From: Fulvitalea axinellae
GTDB lineage: Bacteria; Bacteroidota; Bacteroidia; Cytophagales; Cyclobacteriaceae
Reading direction: 5' to 3'
DNA length: 64,000 bases
Assembly (NCBI RefSeq): GCF_036492835.1
Contig: NZ_AP025314.1
Coordinates: forward strand, 1,116,001 to 1,180,000
Shown: positions 34,900 to 46,200 of the stretch, one piece after another
Position numbering within the stretch: position 1 is the stretch's first letter
Layout of the letters: each line of letters begins with the position of its first letter
The notes under the pieces: generated by a model
The model's input: only the letters and a program-made list of their open reading frames with translations
The model's database searches: none
What the model was told of the DNA's origin: nothing
Made by a program: the position numbers and the translations under genes

Positions 34900-36408
34900 A
34901 TGAAAAGATATTTTTTGATGATAATGGCGGGATTGCTTCTCGGTTTTCCGTCATGTACAGGTGATTTTGAGGAAATTGACACAAGCGAAACAAATCCCCT
35001 TAGCGGCCCGCTTCCTTCGTATTTTCTGATGATGCTGAACAAAGGGGCTTCCGGCGATTACCAAAGGAAACAGCACCTTTATGAGAATATGTATTGCCAG
35101 TACTTTTCGGACACGAAGCATGGCGGTGACCGTTACGTGTCTCAGGAAGGGTGGCACGCGGCCCTTTGGCGAGACTGTTACCTTGATTTGATCCCGGCTT
35201 CGCGATTGATTCTGGAATCGACCACTGAGGCTCAGATGAATATGAAAGCGCAGGTGATTATCTGGAGGGCCTGGATTCTGCTTCGTATTACGGATGCTTA
35301 TGGCAGTATTCCCTACTTTGTTCCCTTGGCAGGAACTTCGGCGTCGGAATATGATTTCAATACTCCTTACGACACGCAGAAAGAGATCTATTATGATCTT
35401 TTCGAACAGCTCAAGGAAGCTGAAAAGATGATCGACGATTCAAACGTGATGCCCGTAAACACTTTCACGGATGCGGATGTGATCTACGGGGGAGACATGG
35501 CGAAATGGAAAAAGTTTTCGGCTTCGTTACGCCTGAGAATGGCCATGCAGATTTCCAAAGTGGATCCCGACAAGGCGAAAGCGGAAGGCGAATCTGCTTT
35601 GAGCTCGCCAATTATAGGTAGCAATGCCGACAACGCTATGCTCGCTCAGGATTTCAACTTCGGATTGCGGCACCCGATGCCCTCCATGAAAAGCTGGAGA
35701 GAGGCGATGATGAGCGAACCGATGGAAAAAGTTCTTGAAGAGACGGCCGAGATTGTTGACCCGAGGCAACGTTGGTTTTATGATCCCGCCGAGTCTGACG
35801 GAGGGTACAACGGTTTGACGGTCGGGCTTACCCGGTCAGAGCAAGACGGAATGGGCGATCGTAAGAAAATCTTTTCGAACTTCGGTCCTTGGTTCGATAA
35901 TGATAAAGCGATGGATCTCTTCGTATACTCGGAGATCTGTTTCCTCAAGGCGGAAGCCGCCATGCTTAAATGGGCCGGCGCCGGCGATATGACCGAAAAT
36001 TATAATGAGGGAGTCAAGGCTTCTTTCGAACATATCAATAATACCGCTACGGCCGAAGCCAAAAAGAATGTGGGCGAAATCAGCGAGGAAGAAATGGAGA
36101 AATACCTGAACAGTCCTAACGTCAGCCTTGAGGGAGGGGAGCACTTGCGAAAAATCTCGACGCAGAAATGGTTGGCCGTATTCCCTGACGGTTGCGTGGG
36201 TTGGGCCAGTTTCCGCCGTACCGGTTTCCCTTCCGAGCTAACCCCTCCGGCTAATGTTTCTCCTGACTGTGATGTTCCTTTGGGTAAATTCATCCTTAGG
36301 ATAAAATACTTGGAGCAGGAACATGATAACAACGGCGATAACGTAACACAGGCTTTGGACGGTAAACCTGATTCCAATATGACCCCCGTTTGGTGGGACG
36401 TTGACTAA
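34900..36408 (+). CDS. SusD-like nutrient-binding outer membrane lipoprotein (SusD-like_2 type)
   Basis: 502 residues with a lipoprotein leader (MAGLLLGFPSC). The body is alpha-helical. Features such as HGGDRYVSQEGWHAALWRDCYLDLIPASR, ILLRITDAYGSIPYF and MAKWKKFSASLRLRMAMQISKVDPDKA match the SusD-like_2 (PF12771) group rather than classical RagB/SusD. It sits on the cell surface as the lid of the SusC channel. It is translated from a start 10 bp after the SusC stop. The next gene, a GH85 enzyme, begins 318 bp later, so it may have its own promoter. Confidence 0.9.
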   Translation: MKRYFLMIMAGLLLGFPSCTGDFEEIDTSETNPLSGPLPSYFLMMLNKGASGDYQRKQHLYENMYCQYFSDTKHGGDRYVSQEGWHAALWRDCYLDLIPASRLILESTTEAQMNMKAQVIIWRAWILLRITDAYGSIPYFVPLAGTSASEYDFNTPYDTQKEIYYDLFEQLKEAEKMIDDSNVMPVNTFTDADVIYGGDMAKWKKFSASLRLRMAMQISKVDPDKAKAEGESALSSPIIGSNADNAMLAQDFNFGLRHPMPSMKSWREAMMSEPMEKVLEETAEIVDPRQRWFYDPAESDGGYNGLTVGLTRSEQDGMGDRKKIFSNFGPWFDNDKAMDLFVYSEICFLKAEAAMLKWAGAGDMTENYNEGVKASFEHINNTATAEAKKNVGEISEEEMEKYLNSPNVSLEGGEHLRKISTQKWLAVFPDGCVGWASFRRTGFPSELTPPANVSPDCDVPLGKFILRIKYLEQEHDNNGDNVTQALDGKPDSNMTPVWWDVD

Positions 36409-36726
36409 CGCCGGATATTTTAAGCTGGTTATTCTTTATGAAATGCTAACTCCCGTGGGCAGTGCCTGTAAAAGGGAGGGCCTGCGTTAAACTTTTAATG
36501 TTTGACATTCGTGACCGCTCAATTCCAAAGGGATAAAATCTATACGTAATCATTTGGCCAAGTTTGAATTGTATAGCCCAAGGTTTTTGAGACGGCCACG
36601 TCTTGAGGAGGGAATGTTCCGGGCTGGGGCACCCCTTCTCTTTTCCCTTCATCAAAACAACACCTTTAAAGCGTCGGCAAGTTAGTGGTCCGACGCCAAT
36701 TTCTAACCCAAATATTTTTGTTCACT
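36409..36726. other. Intergenic region between SusD and the first GH85 gene
   Basis: A 318-bp gap, long for an operon interior. No strong terminator or exact promoter match was seen. The open frame runs upstream of the chosen GH85 start by 14 codons, which lack signal-peptide character. Confidence 0.45.
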
Positions 36727-39700
36727 ATGCAAAAGTCTACACGCATTTTATGCGCTGCACTGGCATTCCTATGCTTTTGCTGTTGCGATTTGACATCCGG
36801 GTACGCCCAAGCGGATCTCCCCGAGATTCCGGCGTTTTCCTTTAAACCGACAGCGTCGGATTATATCGGGAATTGGTCTCCTGGATCGGCCGATTCCGAG
36901 GAGTTTCTTATTTCCAGAGTGCCTTTGGCCGAGCGCTTTGAGTTTAAGGCGTCTCAGGTAAACCCAAACATTCCGCATAAGAAAAAGATGGACAACTGGG
37001 TGATCATGACGCCTTACGCCCGTAACTCTCCCGGCATCGACGCCAATGCGCCGTATTTTTGGCAGTATCAGGATACTTGGTATTATTGGAATGGAGGAGA
37101 CGCCAGAGTGCACATCCCTCCGGCGTCGAACATTGATGCCGGCCACCGCAACGGCGTGAAGGTTTTGGGCGGTTGTACTTTCGCTGATCCTACCAACCCC
37201 AATAGTAGCGTCTTCAGGGAAATGATCGCCAAAAATACGGATGGTACGTACAAACATGCCCAGAAATTGGTGGATATGGCCGAACACTACGGCTTCGACG
37301 GTTACGCCTTCAACATAGAGGTGACAAATTATCCTAGTAATGTGGCGGTACAGACACGCGGACTCTTTCAAGAGATGAACCGAATCGCCGAAGAGAAAGG
37401 TATGGAGGTCTTCGAACTGGTTTACTATTACGTACACTACAATTCCGGTGGCCGAAATTTTTGGATTAAGAAAGTAGATTCTGGCAATGACAAATGGTTG
37501 GAGGAAAATGGAAAAACAACCTTCGACCGGGCTTTCCTTAATTATGAATGGGATGCCAATAGCTTGCAGAGTAGCGCCAATTTTGTCAAGAACAACTTCC
37601 CCGCCGGTAAAAACGATCCTTACGACCGGGTATTTGCCGGACTGAATATGCCGGCGGTTTTCCGTGGTGACGCCAGGCATCCGTGGAAAGACCTTAACAA
37701 TAATCCCACTTCAATCGCCATGTGGGGAGAATCGTCTTGGAACGACCGCTGGGGTCATACAGCGGTAGCCAGAATGGACAATTACCGTGACAGGGCCATG
37801 GATCTTTGGTCTGGACCCAACCGGACCCCGAGTCAACCAGGCACGCCGATAAACTCTTCCGGAAAAACGAAACGAGTGGCGGGAATGGCGTCCCATGTTA
37901 CGGCAAAGTCGGTGATTGCGTCGTATCCGCTAGCTACGACATTCAATGACGGTTTCGGTTTGTTTTTCAATAAAAAAGGCGAGCAGGTGAGCGACAAAGC
38001 TTGGAATAATGTCAGTATTCAGGACATTGTACCTACTTGGCGCTGGTGGTGGAGCGAAGGCGGAGCGTCGCTTGAGGCCGGAATGGATTTCTCCGAGGCT
38101 TATGATGCCGGCGGTTCTTTGGCGGTAGAAGGAAGCCTGGGATCGGGCAATAATCTTTTACGGTTGTTCAAAACCAAATTGGCGATAAGTGGCCAAACAC
38201 GCCTGAGCCTTACCTATAAAGTGGATGGAGCTTCGCAAGGGCAAGCTTCCAATTTAGAGCTGGCGTTGGCTTTTGAAAACGGGGAGAGCCTGTCAGGTTT
38301 CACATTTCATCCGGCGGGAGCCACCCAAACGGAAGGTTGGAATACGGTGGAGTTTGACCTTGCGCAACACAGTGGCCAAACTTTGGCGGTCATAGGCTTG
38401 AATTTCAAGGGACAAGCCAGCGGTTACAAAATCAATCTGGGAGGCCTTTGCCTTACGGATGGGTCTGAAACCATTCCGTCGATGGCTACTGGAGTGAATG
38501 TAGACGCCGTAACTATGGTTGGCCGTAAGATGTCAGGACGCTTGACATGGGATATCCAAGGCAGTCCGCGTTATAATGTTGACGGCAATGTCAAGTATTT
38601 TGAAGTGTTCCAAGTTTGCGACGCGGTGGCCGATACGGTGTTTGTAGGACGTTCCGTCGCTCGTGCGATTGCGTTTGAGAATATCAAAAGAAGTGCGGGA
38701 AATGGTAATGTTCGTTTTCTGGTGCAGTCAGTGGGGCTCGATGGCAAAACACGGAGCGCTTTCGCCGATAACGGGACGCCGGTGGCTATCCAGCCCAAAG
38801 CCTCTCCGGCTTTTGAAGTGCCAGGGGGCGTAAATCTCAACGAACCTATGTTGGTTACGAATTTGAGCGAGTCGGCAAACACTTACGCATGGACGTTTGA
38901 GGACGGACAACCGGCCACGAGTACTTCGGCTAATCCGTCGGGAGTTGTTTTCACATCGCCGGGAGTTAAAACGATAACCCTCACGGTTGAAAATGAGTAC
39001 GGATCGGAAACGTTGACTAAGACGGTGACCGTGAACGGGGAAAACACCAATCTGGCTCTGGGAAAACCGTCGATAACTTCGTCAGGAGAAGGATCGGGAA
39101 CATTCGCCGCCTCGAAAGGAAATGACGGTGACGTGACTTCTACGGCCATTCCGGTACGTAATCCGACCGCTTACCTTTTCTGGGAAGTGGACTTGGGAAG
39201 CCAAGTGGCTATTGGGGAGATTAAGGCTTGGAATAGGCATAACTGTTGTCAAAGCCGTCTGACTGATTACTATATATTCATTTCGCCTGAACCGTTCAAT
39301 TCTAGTTATCCTGAAGAAGTCAGAAACCAGCCCGGAGTGTTTGAATACCATGAACCGAGCACTATGGGCAAACCAAGTGTTTATGATTTCAATGGCCAAG
39401 CCCCGACAGGTCGCTATATCAGAATTCAGAGGCGCACGACGCAAACGACGGATATGGGAGTGGGAGAAATTGAGGTTTTCGGACAATATATGAACGAAAC
39501 GGCCCTGTCGCTAAACGCTTCTATGACAATGGCCGATACTGAAATTACCCTTAACGAGACGTCTACTTTAAGCGTGGCGTTCAACCAAGCCGTAACTGGG
39601 CTGGACATCGCAGACTTTACCGTGCCTAACGGAAGCCTTTCGGCTCTTTCCAGTACCGATGGCGGAGAGACTTTCACCGCTATTTATACCCCTGATACGG

Positions 39701-40560
39701 ACATTGCAGACAACACAAACGTGATAACGCTTGATTTGGCCGGAGTTGTCGATGAGGAAGGAAATTCGGGCCAAGGCGTGGTGCAAACCGCCAACTTCAC
39801 GGTCGATACCGAGGAAAATAACGCTGTCGTGAATTTGGCGTTGAACCAATCGACATCACAGTCTTCCACAGGCTGGGGAGGTTTGTCACCCCGTGCCGTG
39901 GATGGGAATACAAGCGGTGTTTGGACCCATTGGTCTGTGACGCATACTAAAGCCTACACGAGTCAGCCGTACTGGACTGTAGACTTGGGCGAAGTAGCCG
40001 AAATTGATTTCATTAACGTCTACAATCGTTCTGACTGTTGCTCACAACGGTTAAGTAATTTCCATGTTTTGGTTTCGGAACAGCCGTTTACGCAAAGCTC
40101 ATTGTCGGGAAGTCAGAATCAGGCCGGTGTCATCGATATCTATCACGCAGGGCAGGGAGAATTCCCGAGCGTCCTCCGAATCAACGCCACGGGGCGCTAC
40201 ATTCGCATCCAGCTTGAAGGCAATGTCCATGCCCTCAGTTTGGCTGAGGTGGAAGTCATGGGCCGTTACATAACCGCACCGGCAATGCGTACGTCGGGAT
40301 TGGTTCAAGAAGACGCCGAGGTAATTCCTTCCGAAATAAACCTCTTCCCGAACCCAGCCAACGATGTGTTAAATGTCGTGGCACCGGAAATGGTAATGCA
40401 ATTTGCCGTTTACGACGCGAAGGGCAACGAGGTGGTTTCGTTTGATCCGGCTTCGAGAGAGTTTGTGTTGAACGTTGCTGACTATCCGGTTGGGATGTAT
40501 GTCATCAGAATGGTGACGGAAAGCGGTACGGGAATACAAACGAAATTCCTGAAAAGATAA
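36727..40560 (+). CDS. GH85 endo-beta-N-acetylglucosaminidase, multidomain, T9SS-secreted (copy 1)
   Basis: 1277 residues from the ATG at 36727, which places the signal peptide (about 1-28) at the N terminus. The GH85 barrel (about 35-420) includes SRVPLAERF, AGHRNGVKVLGG and the catalytic segment YGFDGYAFNIEV. There N196 would hold the oxazoline intermediate and E198 act as acid/base, as in EndoA and EndoD. The enzyme cuts between the two core GlcNAc residues of N-glycans. Accessory modules follow: a beta-sandwich (about 440-590), Fn3-like and PKD-like domains (to about 785), an F5/8 type C domain, an Ig-like Big_12-type domain (about 930-1030), a second F5/8 type C domain (about 1040-1190), and a T9SS sorting tail (about 1200-1277). 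Confidence 0.9.
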   Translation: MQKSTRILCAALAFLCFCCCDLTSGYAQADLPEIPAFSFKPTASDYIGNWSPGSADSEEFLISRVPLAERFEFKASQVNPNIPHKKKMDNWVIMTPYARNSPGIDANAPYFWQYQDTWYYWNGGDARVHIPPASNIDAGHRNGVKVLGGCTFADPTNPNSSVFREMIAKNTDGTYKHAQKLVDMAEHYGFDGYAFNIEVTNYPSNVAVQTRGLFQEMNRIAEEKGMEVFELVYYYVHYNSGGRNFWIKKVDSGNDKWLEENGKTTFDRAFLNYEWDANSLQSSANFVKNNFPAGKNDPYDRVFAGLNMPAVFRGDARHPWKDLNNNPTSIAMWGESSWNDRWGHTAVARMDNYRDRAMDLWSGPNRTPSQPGTPINSSGKTKRVAGMASHVTAKSVIASYPLATTFNDGFGLFFNKKGEQVSDKAWNNVSIQDIVPTWRWWWSEGGASLEAGMDFSEAYDAGGSLAVEGSLGSGNNLLRLFKTKLAISGQTRLSLTYKVDGASQGQASNLELALAFENGESLSGFTFHPAGATQTEGWNTVEFDLAQHSGQTLAVIGLNFKGQASGYKINLGGLCLTDGSETIPSMATGVNVDAVTMVGRKMSGRLTWDIQGSPRYNVDGNVKYFEVFQVCDAVADTVFVGRSVARAIAFENIKRSAGNGNVRFLVQSVGLDGKTRSAFADNGTPVAIQPKASPAFEVPGGVNLNEPMLVTNLSESANTYAWTFEDGQPATSTSANPSGVVFTSPGVKTITLTVENEYGSETLTKTVTVNGENTNLALGKPSITSSGEGSGTFAASKGNDGDVTSTAIPVRNPTAYLFWEVDLGSQVAIGEIKAWNRHNCCQSRLTDYYIFISPEPFNSSYPEEVRNQPGVFEYHEPSTMGKPSVYDFNGQAPTGRYIRIQRRTTQTTDMGVGEIEVFGQYMNETALSLNASMTMADTEITLNETSTLSVAFNQAVTGLDIADFTVPNGSLSALSSTDGGETFTAIYTPDTDIADNTNVITLDLAGVVDEEGNSGQGVVQTANFTVDTEENNAVVNLALNQSTSQSSTGWGGLSPRAVDGNTSGVWTHWSVTHTKAYTSQPYWTVDLGEVAEIDFINVYNRSDCCSQRLSNFHVLVSEQPFTQSSLSGSQNQAGVIDIYHAGQGEFPSVLRINATGRYIRIQLEGNVHALSLAEVEVMGRYITAPAMRTSGLVQEDAEVIPSEINLFPNPANDVLNVVAPEMVMQFAVYDAKGNEVVSFDPASREFVLNVADYPVGMYVIRMVTESGTGIQTKFLKR

Positions 40561-41095
40561 ATAATGTGGAACGGAAGGCTATGGCTGGTTTTCCCGGCCT
40601 GGCCTTTTCTTTTTTTACTGTTACAGATCCCCGACAATTTTTTTGTTGGGGATTTTTAGTTAACGCTTCTTCCTTCGAAAAAAGAATCGTTAACCGAACG
40701 TGAGCAATCGCAACATTTTAGCCTATTGTTTTGTGTAGCCCAAAATTCTAGTTTTTTTAGTGTGTTCTAGCGGGATGGTAGAGAGGGAGACCGTTTGTCG
40801 GTTTCAAATTTACTTTGTTCGGGGTGTTGTCCTTTCCAAAATGGGTTAGAGCGGGTGACTTTAGGGTTTCTAAAGATTTTTAAGTTTTGTTGTTTTATAT
40901 GGTAAATGCTAACTTAGTAAATGAACCAGAATACAATGCCTGTTTTTGTTTGGGTTATCGTATTTCCGGATATGATACGGAAGTGGTCAGGAAATGGGAT
41001 TTGGGAGAGGGGGGCTTTTTGCGTAATTCGTTCGGAACGGAAACATTCTTTTTTTGCATACGGAGATCGGTTTGTGAATATACCTTAGCTGTTTT
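40561..41095. other. Intergenic region between the two GH85 loci
   Basis: A 535-bp gap with the tandem terminators at its start. A 73-codon open frame (40887-41108) runs into the next sigma gene but has no family features. The second half must hold the promoter of the sigma factor at 41096; no exact consensus was found. Confidence 0.5.
40573..40658 (+). terminator. Tandem terminators after the first GH85 gene
   Basis: An imperfect G+C-rich hairpin at about 40573-40610 with a T-rich tail is followed by a stronger one: ATCCCCGACAA (40627-40637) with TTGTTGGGGAT (40643-40653) and then TTTT. Together they separate the first GH85 locus from the second. Confidence 0.8.
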
Positions 41096-41680
41096 ATGGA
41101 GGAGATGACAAGGCTAGAGTTTGAGCGAATATACAAGGCTTATTACAGTAGGCTTTGCGCTTACGCTTATCGGCTTGTGCATAATTATGAGGAAGCCCGA
41201 GAGTTGGTGGTTGACGTGTTTATGGATATTTGGGAACGCAAGGTGTCGCTGGATTCGGAGGAACGGGCCAAGGCTTATCTTTTCAGGGCTGTTTTGTACC
41301 AAGCGTCCAATTGCCTTAATCGCCGGGACGTTAGGCGCCGTTATATGGACGAAGCGCTTAAAACCGAAACGGTGATGGAGAATAGCGTGGACAGGATTGT
41401 GGCTTATAAGGAATTGTACGGCGAGTTGGATAAGGCTGTGGACAAACTCCCCGAACGATGCCGGGAAGTGTTCGAGCTAAGTCGTTTTTCGGGAATGAGC
41501 AACGGGCAAATAGCCGAAGAGTTGAAAATCTCGGTAAAGACCGTGGAGGCGCAAATGACCAAAGCGTTGTCGAGGATCAAGGGGCACCTGGCCGGTAAAG
41601 GCGTGGAGTTGGTGGGTTTGTTGTTGGCCGGCAAAGTGATCCAAGAAATAGGCCATGAACTTTTTTTTAATTTTTTTTAA
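41096..41680 (+). CDS. ECF sigma-70 factor of the second GH85 locus
   Basis: 194 residues. Region 2 is around 8-75 (FERIYKAYYSRLCAYAYRLV, ARELVVDVFMDIWERK) and region 4 around 118-170 (LPERCREVFELSRFSGMSNGQIAEELKISVKTVEAQM). The protein is clearly distinct from the sigma factor at 29402, so the two loci probably respond to their own receptors. A second in-frame ATG at 41105 follows GGAGGAG and could also be used. The FecR gene starts 49 bp downstream. Confidence 0.92.
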   Translation: MEEMTRLEFERIYKAYYSRLCAYAYRLVHNYEEARELVVDVFMDIWERKVSLDSEERAKAYLFRAVLYQASNCLNRRDVRRRYMDEALKTETVMENSVDRIVAYKELYGELDKAVDKLPERCREVFELSRFSGMSNGQIAEELKISVKTVEAQMTKALSRIKGHLAGKGVELVGLLLAGKVIQEIGHELFFNFF

Positions 41681-41729
41681 AGTCGGCGTAAGGGTAAAAG
41701 GACTCTAGCTTTACTAACCTAATGAGAGC

Positions 41730-42884
41730 ATGGAAAAGAGCGAAATCATATTGACCAAATATCTGCAAGGCGAAGCTAATGCGGACGAACGACGCCAAGT
41801 GGAACGCTGGGCGAACGAAGACGTGGCCTTTGCGAAAACGCTGGCAGACCGTAAAGCCATTTTGGAGAAAGCCCGGAAAGGTGCGGATGCTTTGGAAAGC
41901 GTTTTTGATGCGGTCGAGGGTTGGAGTCTTTTTCAGTCTAGGGAAAATCACAGTAAAGAAAGTTATAGCGTTATACCAAATAGGTCGGGGAAAGTTAAGC
42001 TTTTCCGTCTTCCGGCCACATACGCGGCGGTGGCGGCCGTGGCGCTTCTTTGCGTGTTCGTTTACCTAATGTTTAACGACACTCGCTATGCCGATTATGA
42101 TATGGCGCTAACAGGGCGTTTCGAACTTGTGGACGCCGATGCCCGCGTTCTCAGACTTTCAGAATCAGATGCCCGGTGGGCTAACTGGCCGGGCATGAGC
42201 CGAGTGGCTGACACCCTGCGCTACGATGTTGATAATGTTCCTGACGGCGTACACACCGTAAACGTGTCCGAGGGAAATCGTTTGGTCTTGCGTTTGACAG
42301 ACGGGACGGTTATCTCGCTCAACGGGGGGAGTTCTTTGGCTTATGCGCCCGCATTCGGTTGGGGAGACCGAACGGTATCGCTTAACGGTGAGGCGGTTTT
42401 TGAGGTGGCCAAGAACGCTTCCAAACCTTTTGTGGTATTGACTCAAAATGGTGCCGTGGAGGTTCTCGGGACAGTTTTTAACGTTAGGGCCCGTGAAGGC
42501 GATGCGGATAGGGCTGTAAGTCTTTTGGAAGGCTCGGTAAGGGTGACTTTGGAAGGTTCTGACGAAGAATACACGCTCAAACCGCATGAGCGTCTTCGCA
42601 AAAAGGGCGATACATATGTGTTGGAAGAGGCGGACGTGTCGGAGGATTTCCGTTGGGCTACGCCTGAGTTGAATTTCAATGGCAAGACCTTCGGGCAAAT
42701 GATTTCCGAAATAGAACGCTACTATGGCGTGGAGGTGGATTGCCGTAACGCTGATTTGTTGTCCTTACGCTTTTCGGGAATATATCGTGACGGAACACTT
42801 GAGGATATAATGGCTATTCTGGCTGGTGCGGAAGGGTTCGATTACGAGATTTCCAAAAATGGGAGACTGTTGATTTTGAAGTAG
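41730..42884 (+). CDS. FecR family anti-sigma factor of the second GH85 locus
   Basis: 384 residues. Sigma-binding N-terminal region (1-85), one transmembrane helix (about 95-112, AAVAAVALLCVFVYLMF), periplasmic FecR domain (about 170-280, RLVLRLTDGTVISLNGGSSLAY, VEVLGTVFNVRA) and C-terminal DUF4974-type domain (about 310-384, NFNGKTFGQMISEIERYYGVEV). It should hold the sigma factor at 41096 inactive until the SusC encoded downstream is engaged. A 321-bp leader with hairpins separates it from that SusC gene. Confidence 0.91.
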   Translation: MEKSEIILTKYLQGEANADERRQVERWANEDVAFAKTLADRKAILEKARKGADALESVFDAVEGWSLFQSRENHSKESYSVIPNRSGKVKLFRLPATYAAVAAVALLCVFVYLMFNDTRYADYDMALTGRFELVDADARVLRLSESDARWANWPGMSRVADTLRYDVDNVPDGVHTVNVSEGNRLVLRLTDGTVISLNGGSSLAYAPAFGWGDRTVSLNGEAVFEVAKNASKPFVVLTQNGAVEVLGTVFNVRAREGDADRAVSLLEGSVRVTLEGSDEEYTLKPHERLRKKGDTYVLEEADVSEDFRWATPELNFNGKTFGQMISEIERYYGVEVDCRNADLLSLRFSGIYRDGTLEDIMAILAGAEGFDYEISKNGRLLILK

Positions 42885-43205
42885 TCGTGGGTAGTAAAGG
42901 GTAAAGAGTACAGAAGTAAAGCGTACTGTTACTGTTTTATGTGCGCTGATAATAGAGTGGTGATGTTATAGGCTTCGGAGCTATGCCCGAGCGGTCTATT
43001 TATTTGTTACTCTGCTAAAATTGCGTAAAGCGCCGGCTTTCCGGCTTTTGATACTTGCTAGCTAGATATAGGTAACGTTTGGAGTGCCAGATGTTTAATG
43101 TGGCTTTACTGTTTGGGTTGCGCCTAATCATAGGTGTGGCCTGCGATAAATATGAGGCGGGGGAATCTCCCCGCAAATAGATTTTTATAATTTAAAACTG
43201 TTCTT
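42885..43205. promoter_or_regulatory. Leader region upstream of the second SusC gene
   Basis: A 321-bp gap with two compact hairpins: GCCGG-CTTT-CCGGC followed by TTTT near 43033-43050, and GCGGGG-GAATCT-CCCCGC near 43155-43172 followed by ATTTTT. This is where a sigma-dependent promoter and possibly transcript attenuation of the SusC gene would act. No gene is supported. Confidence 0.45.
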
Positions 43206-46200
43206 ATGAAGGAACCATTACCGAAGAACAAGATTCTACGCCGAATCTTGGGAGGAACCGCTATGCTCTTTTTTTTGGTGACGCTGTTCGCTGCTGGGCA
43301 AGCGCGTTCGGAGACCATCGTGGAAAAAGAGAAGCACACGGTGAACTTTAAGGCCTCGACCTTGAGGCAAGTTTTTGAGTACGTCCGTAAAAATTCGGAC
43401 ATGGACGTTTTTTTCGCCGAGCATAAGGTGGACGTCAACACACGGGTAAATTTCGAAGCCACCGGCATTGATACCAAGGGATTGTTGGAATTGGCTCTGC
43501 GAAAGACACCTTACGCATACAAAGTAGTAAATAACCATGTGGTAATCAGCCCCAGAACAGCCGAAAGCGTGGCCCAAGACGGAGCCTTTACCGTATCGGG
43601 CACCATTACCGACAAGGAAGGCGAGACCTTGGTGGGCGTAAACGTAATTATTAAAGGAACTACCCAAGGTACCGTAACGGACGTGGACGGTAAGTTTTCG
43701 CTCCAAGTGAAAAAGTCGGATGTGCTGTTGATCACTTTCGTAGGCCATAAGCCTCAGGAGCTGAGCGTAGGCAACCGCCAGACTTTTGATATTGTGTTGG
43801 AAGAGGACCTCAAAGAGTTGGAGGCCGTTGTGGTTGTGGGTTACGGCGAAGCCAAGCAGATTAACCTTTCCGGTGCCGTGGCAACGGTAAAACCCGAAAA
43901 ATTAGAAGCCCGTTCCGTCGCCAATGTATCCAGTGCTTTGTCTGGAATGTTACCGGGCGTAAGGATCTCTACGCGTAACGGTGGCCGTGTAGGCGGTGAA
44001 TCGATTAGTATCCAAGTCCGTGGCCAAGGTTCTATGTCGGCCAACAACAGCCCTATGGTAGTTGTGGATGGAGTGGAATCCAGCCTTAGTGATTTGGATC
44101 CTAACGATATTGAGTCTATGTCGGTATTGAAAGATGCGTCGTCATCTGCTATTTACGGCTCGCGTGCTGCAAATGGTGTAATCGTGGTAACTACCAAAAG
44201 CGGTAAGGCTGGACAAATGAAAATGGAGTACCATGCCTATGCGGGTTGGCAACAGGCCACAAACGTAGCGGATTACGTTTCTAATTCGGCGGAATATATG
44301 GAGATGTTTAACAAGTTCCGTCCCGGCTTGTTTCAGCAAGCGGATATTGATGAGTGGCGAAACGCTGACCCAAATGACCTTGCCCACCCGAACGTGGATT
44401 GGATGGATGAGCAAGTAGGACGTAGCGCCTTGATGCAGAGTCACAACTTCGCGTTCAGCGGCGGTTCGGACGTTACCCGTTACCGCTTCTCTTTGAGCTA
44501 CTTGGATCAAGAAGGACTTTCTCCTGGCAATGAACAACAGCGTTACACTTTCCGCACAAATGTGGAAACCAACATGACTCCGAATCTGATCGTAGGAGCT
44601 AACGCTTTCCTGCGTTGGAGGGAAGTGACCCCGGGGATGTCAGATGGAATCAATTATGGGTTAGCGCCTATGATATCGAACCAACAATTGCCGGACGGTA
44701 CGTGGTTGGGGAGTCAGAACTCAACGCTTGGTAGCGCCACTAATCCCTATGCCACGGTGGCGGGCCGGGAAAACACAAAACTTCGCCGTAGTATGCGGGC
44801 CGATATTTTTGTGAATTGGGAAGCCTTGCCGGGCTTAAGGCTCCAAACACGTAACGTGATCGATTATAATAATAACTTCCAGCGTCAGTTCTACCCCTTG
44901 TATGAGACGTATAACATAAGGGAACTTGACCCTGAAGGCAATCCTAAACTGGATGCTGACCGTATTAAGCGTTCGTCGACAAACGAGCATAAGCAGGATT
45001 ACAAATTGAGCCACTTTGCTACAGCTACTTACACCAAGTCGTTAGGCAAACATAATTTTAGTGTGTTGGCGGGTCATGAGATCGAAGTTTATCGTTGGGA
45101 GAACTTGAAAGGTAAAAAAGACGTATTCGCCAGCGATGATGTCGACGCTATCGGTTACGGTCTTCAGGACCCTTCTGTATCTGGCGATATCTATGAGGCC
45201 AATATGGAGTCCTATTTCGGGAGTTTGGATTATAATTTTTCCGAAAAATATCTTTTCAAAGCTTCGATGAGAGCGGATGCTTCATCCCGTTTTAGGGAAG
45301 GAAAACGCTGGGGTTATTTCCCATCGTTATCAGCTGGCTGGAGGATATCGGAAGAGGCGTTTATGCAGGATCTGTCTTTCGTTAACAACTTGAAGATCCG
45401 CGGTTCTTGGGGTGTGTTGGGTAATCAGAGAATTAACACGTCGGGAGGTTCCAGAGGTAGTTATTATCCATACCAAGATTTGTACAACAAAAGCCCGTAC
45501 GTATTCGGCGGAAACATTCACCCGGGCCAGTCAGTGACCCGCTTGGTGGATAGCGATATCAGCTGGGAATCGACGGAGATGGTCAACTTGGCGATTGATG
45601 CCACACTTTTCAGAACATTCAATATTACTGCTGAAGTGTTCCAGAAGAGGACTTACGATATTATCACCAAGTTGCAGGTGCCTACTTTCCTTGGTGCAAA
45701 AGATTCCCCTTATACAAATCTGGCCGAGATGACCAATCGTGGCCTTGAGTTGAATCTTTCGTACGAAGGCCAAGTTGGGGAATTGCGTTACCAAGTGGGA
45801 GCCAACGGAACTTACATAGAAAACGAGGTGACTGGATACAATGTCGATTTGGAAACCAGTAATATCCGTGTAGGAGAGCCTTACGGCTTTATCCGTGGCT
45901 ATGAGTCGCGCATTATCCGTACACAAGAGCAACTGGACAATGCCGTGGAAAGTGGACTTCAGATAGGGGATTTGGAGCGAATTGACCAATTGACCGTGGA
46001 TACTGACGGTGATGGGGTTATGGATGCCGGCGATGGAAAGATCAACCACGAAGACCAAATGAAACTGCATTCTGGTCGACCGACGTGGACATATGGCGGT
46101 AACGTTAACCTTTTCTATAAAAACTTCGAGTTGAACCTGCTGTTCCAAGGCGTTACCGGAATGAAAGGTTCATGGGTTTCGCAACCAAACGCCCAGTTCC

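Noticed and set aside
36685..36727. Upstream start for the first GH85 gene
   Set aside because: Starting at 36685 would put 14 residues ahead of the signal peptide; the ATG at 36727 gives a normal leader.
40887..41108. A 73-codon open frame just upstream of the second sigma factor, overlapping its start
   Set aside because: No family features, low-quality composition and no ribosome site; more likely leader DNA.
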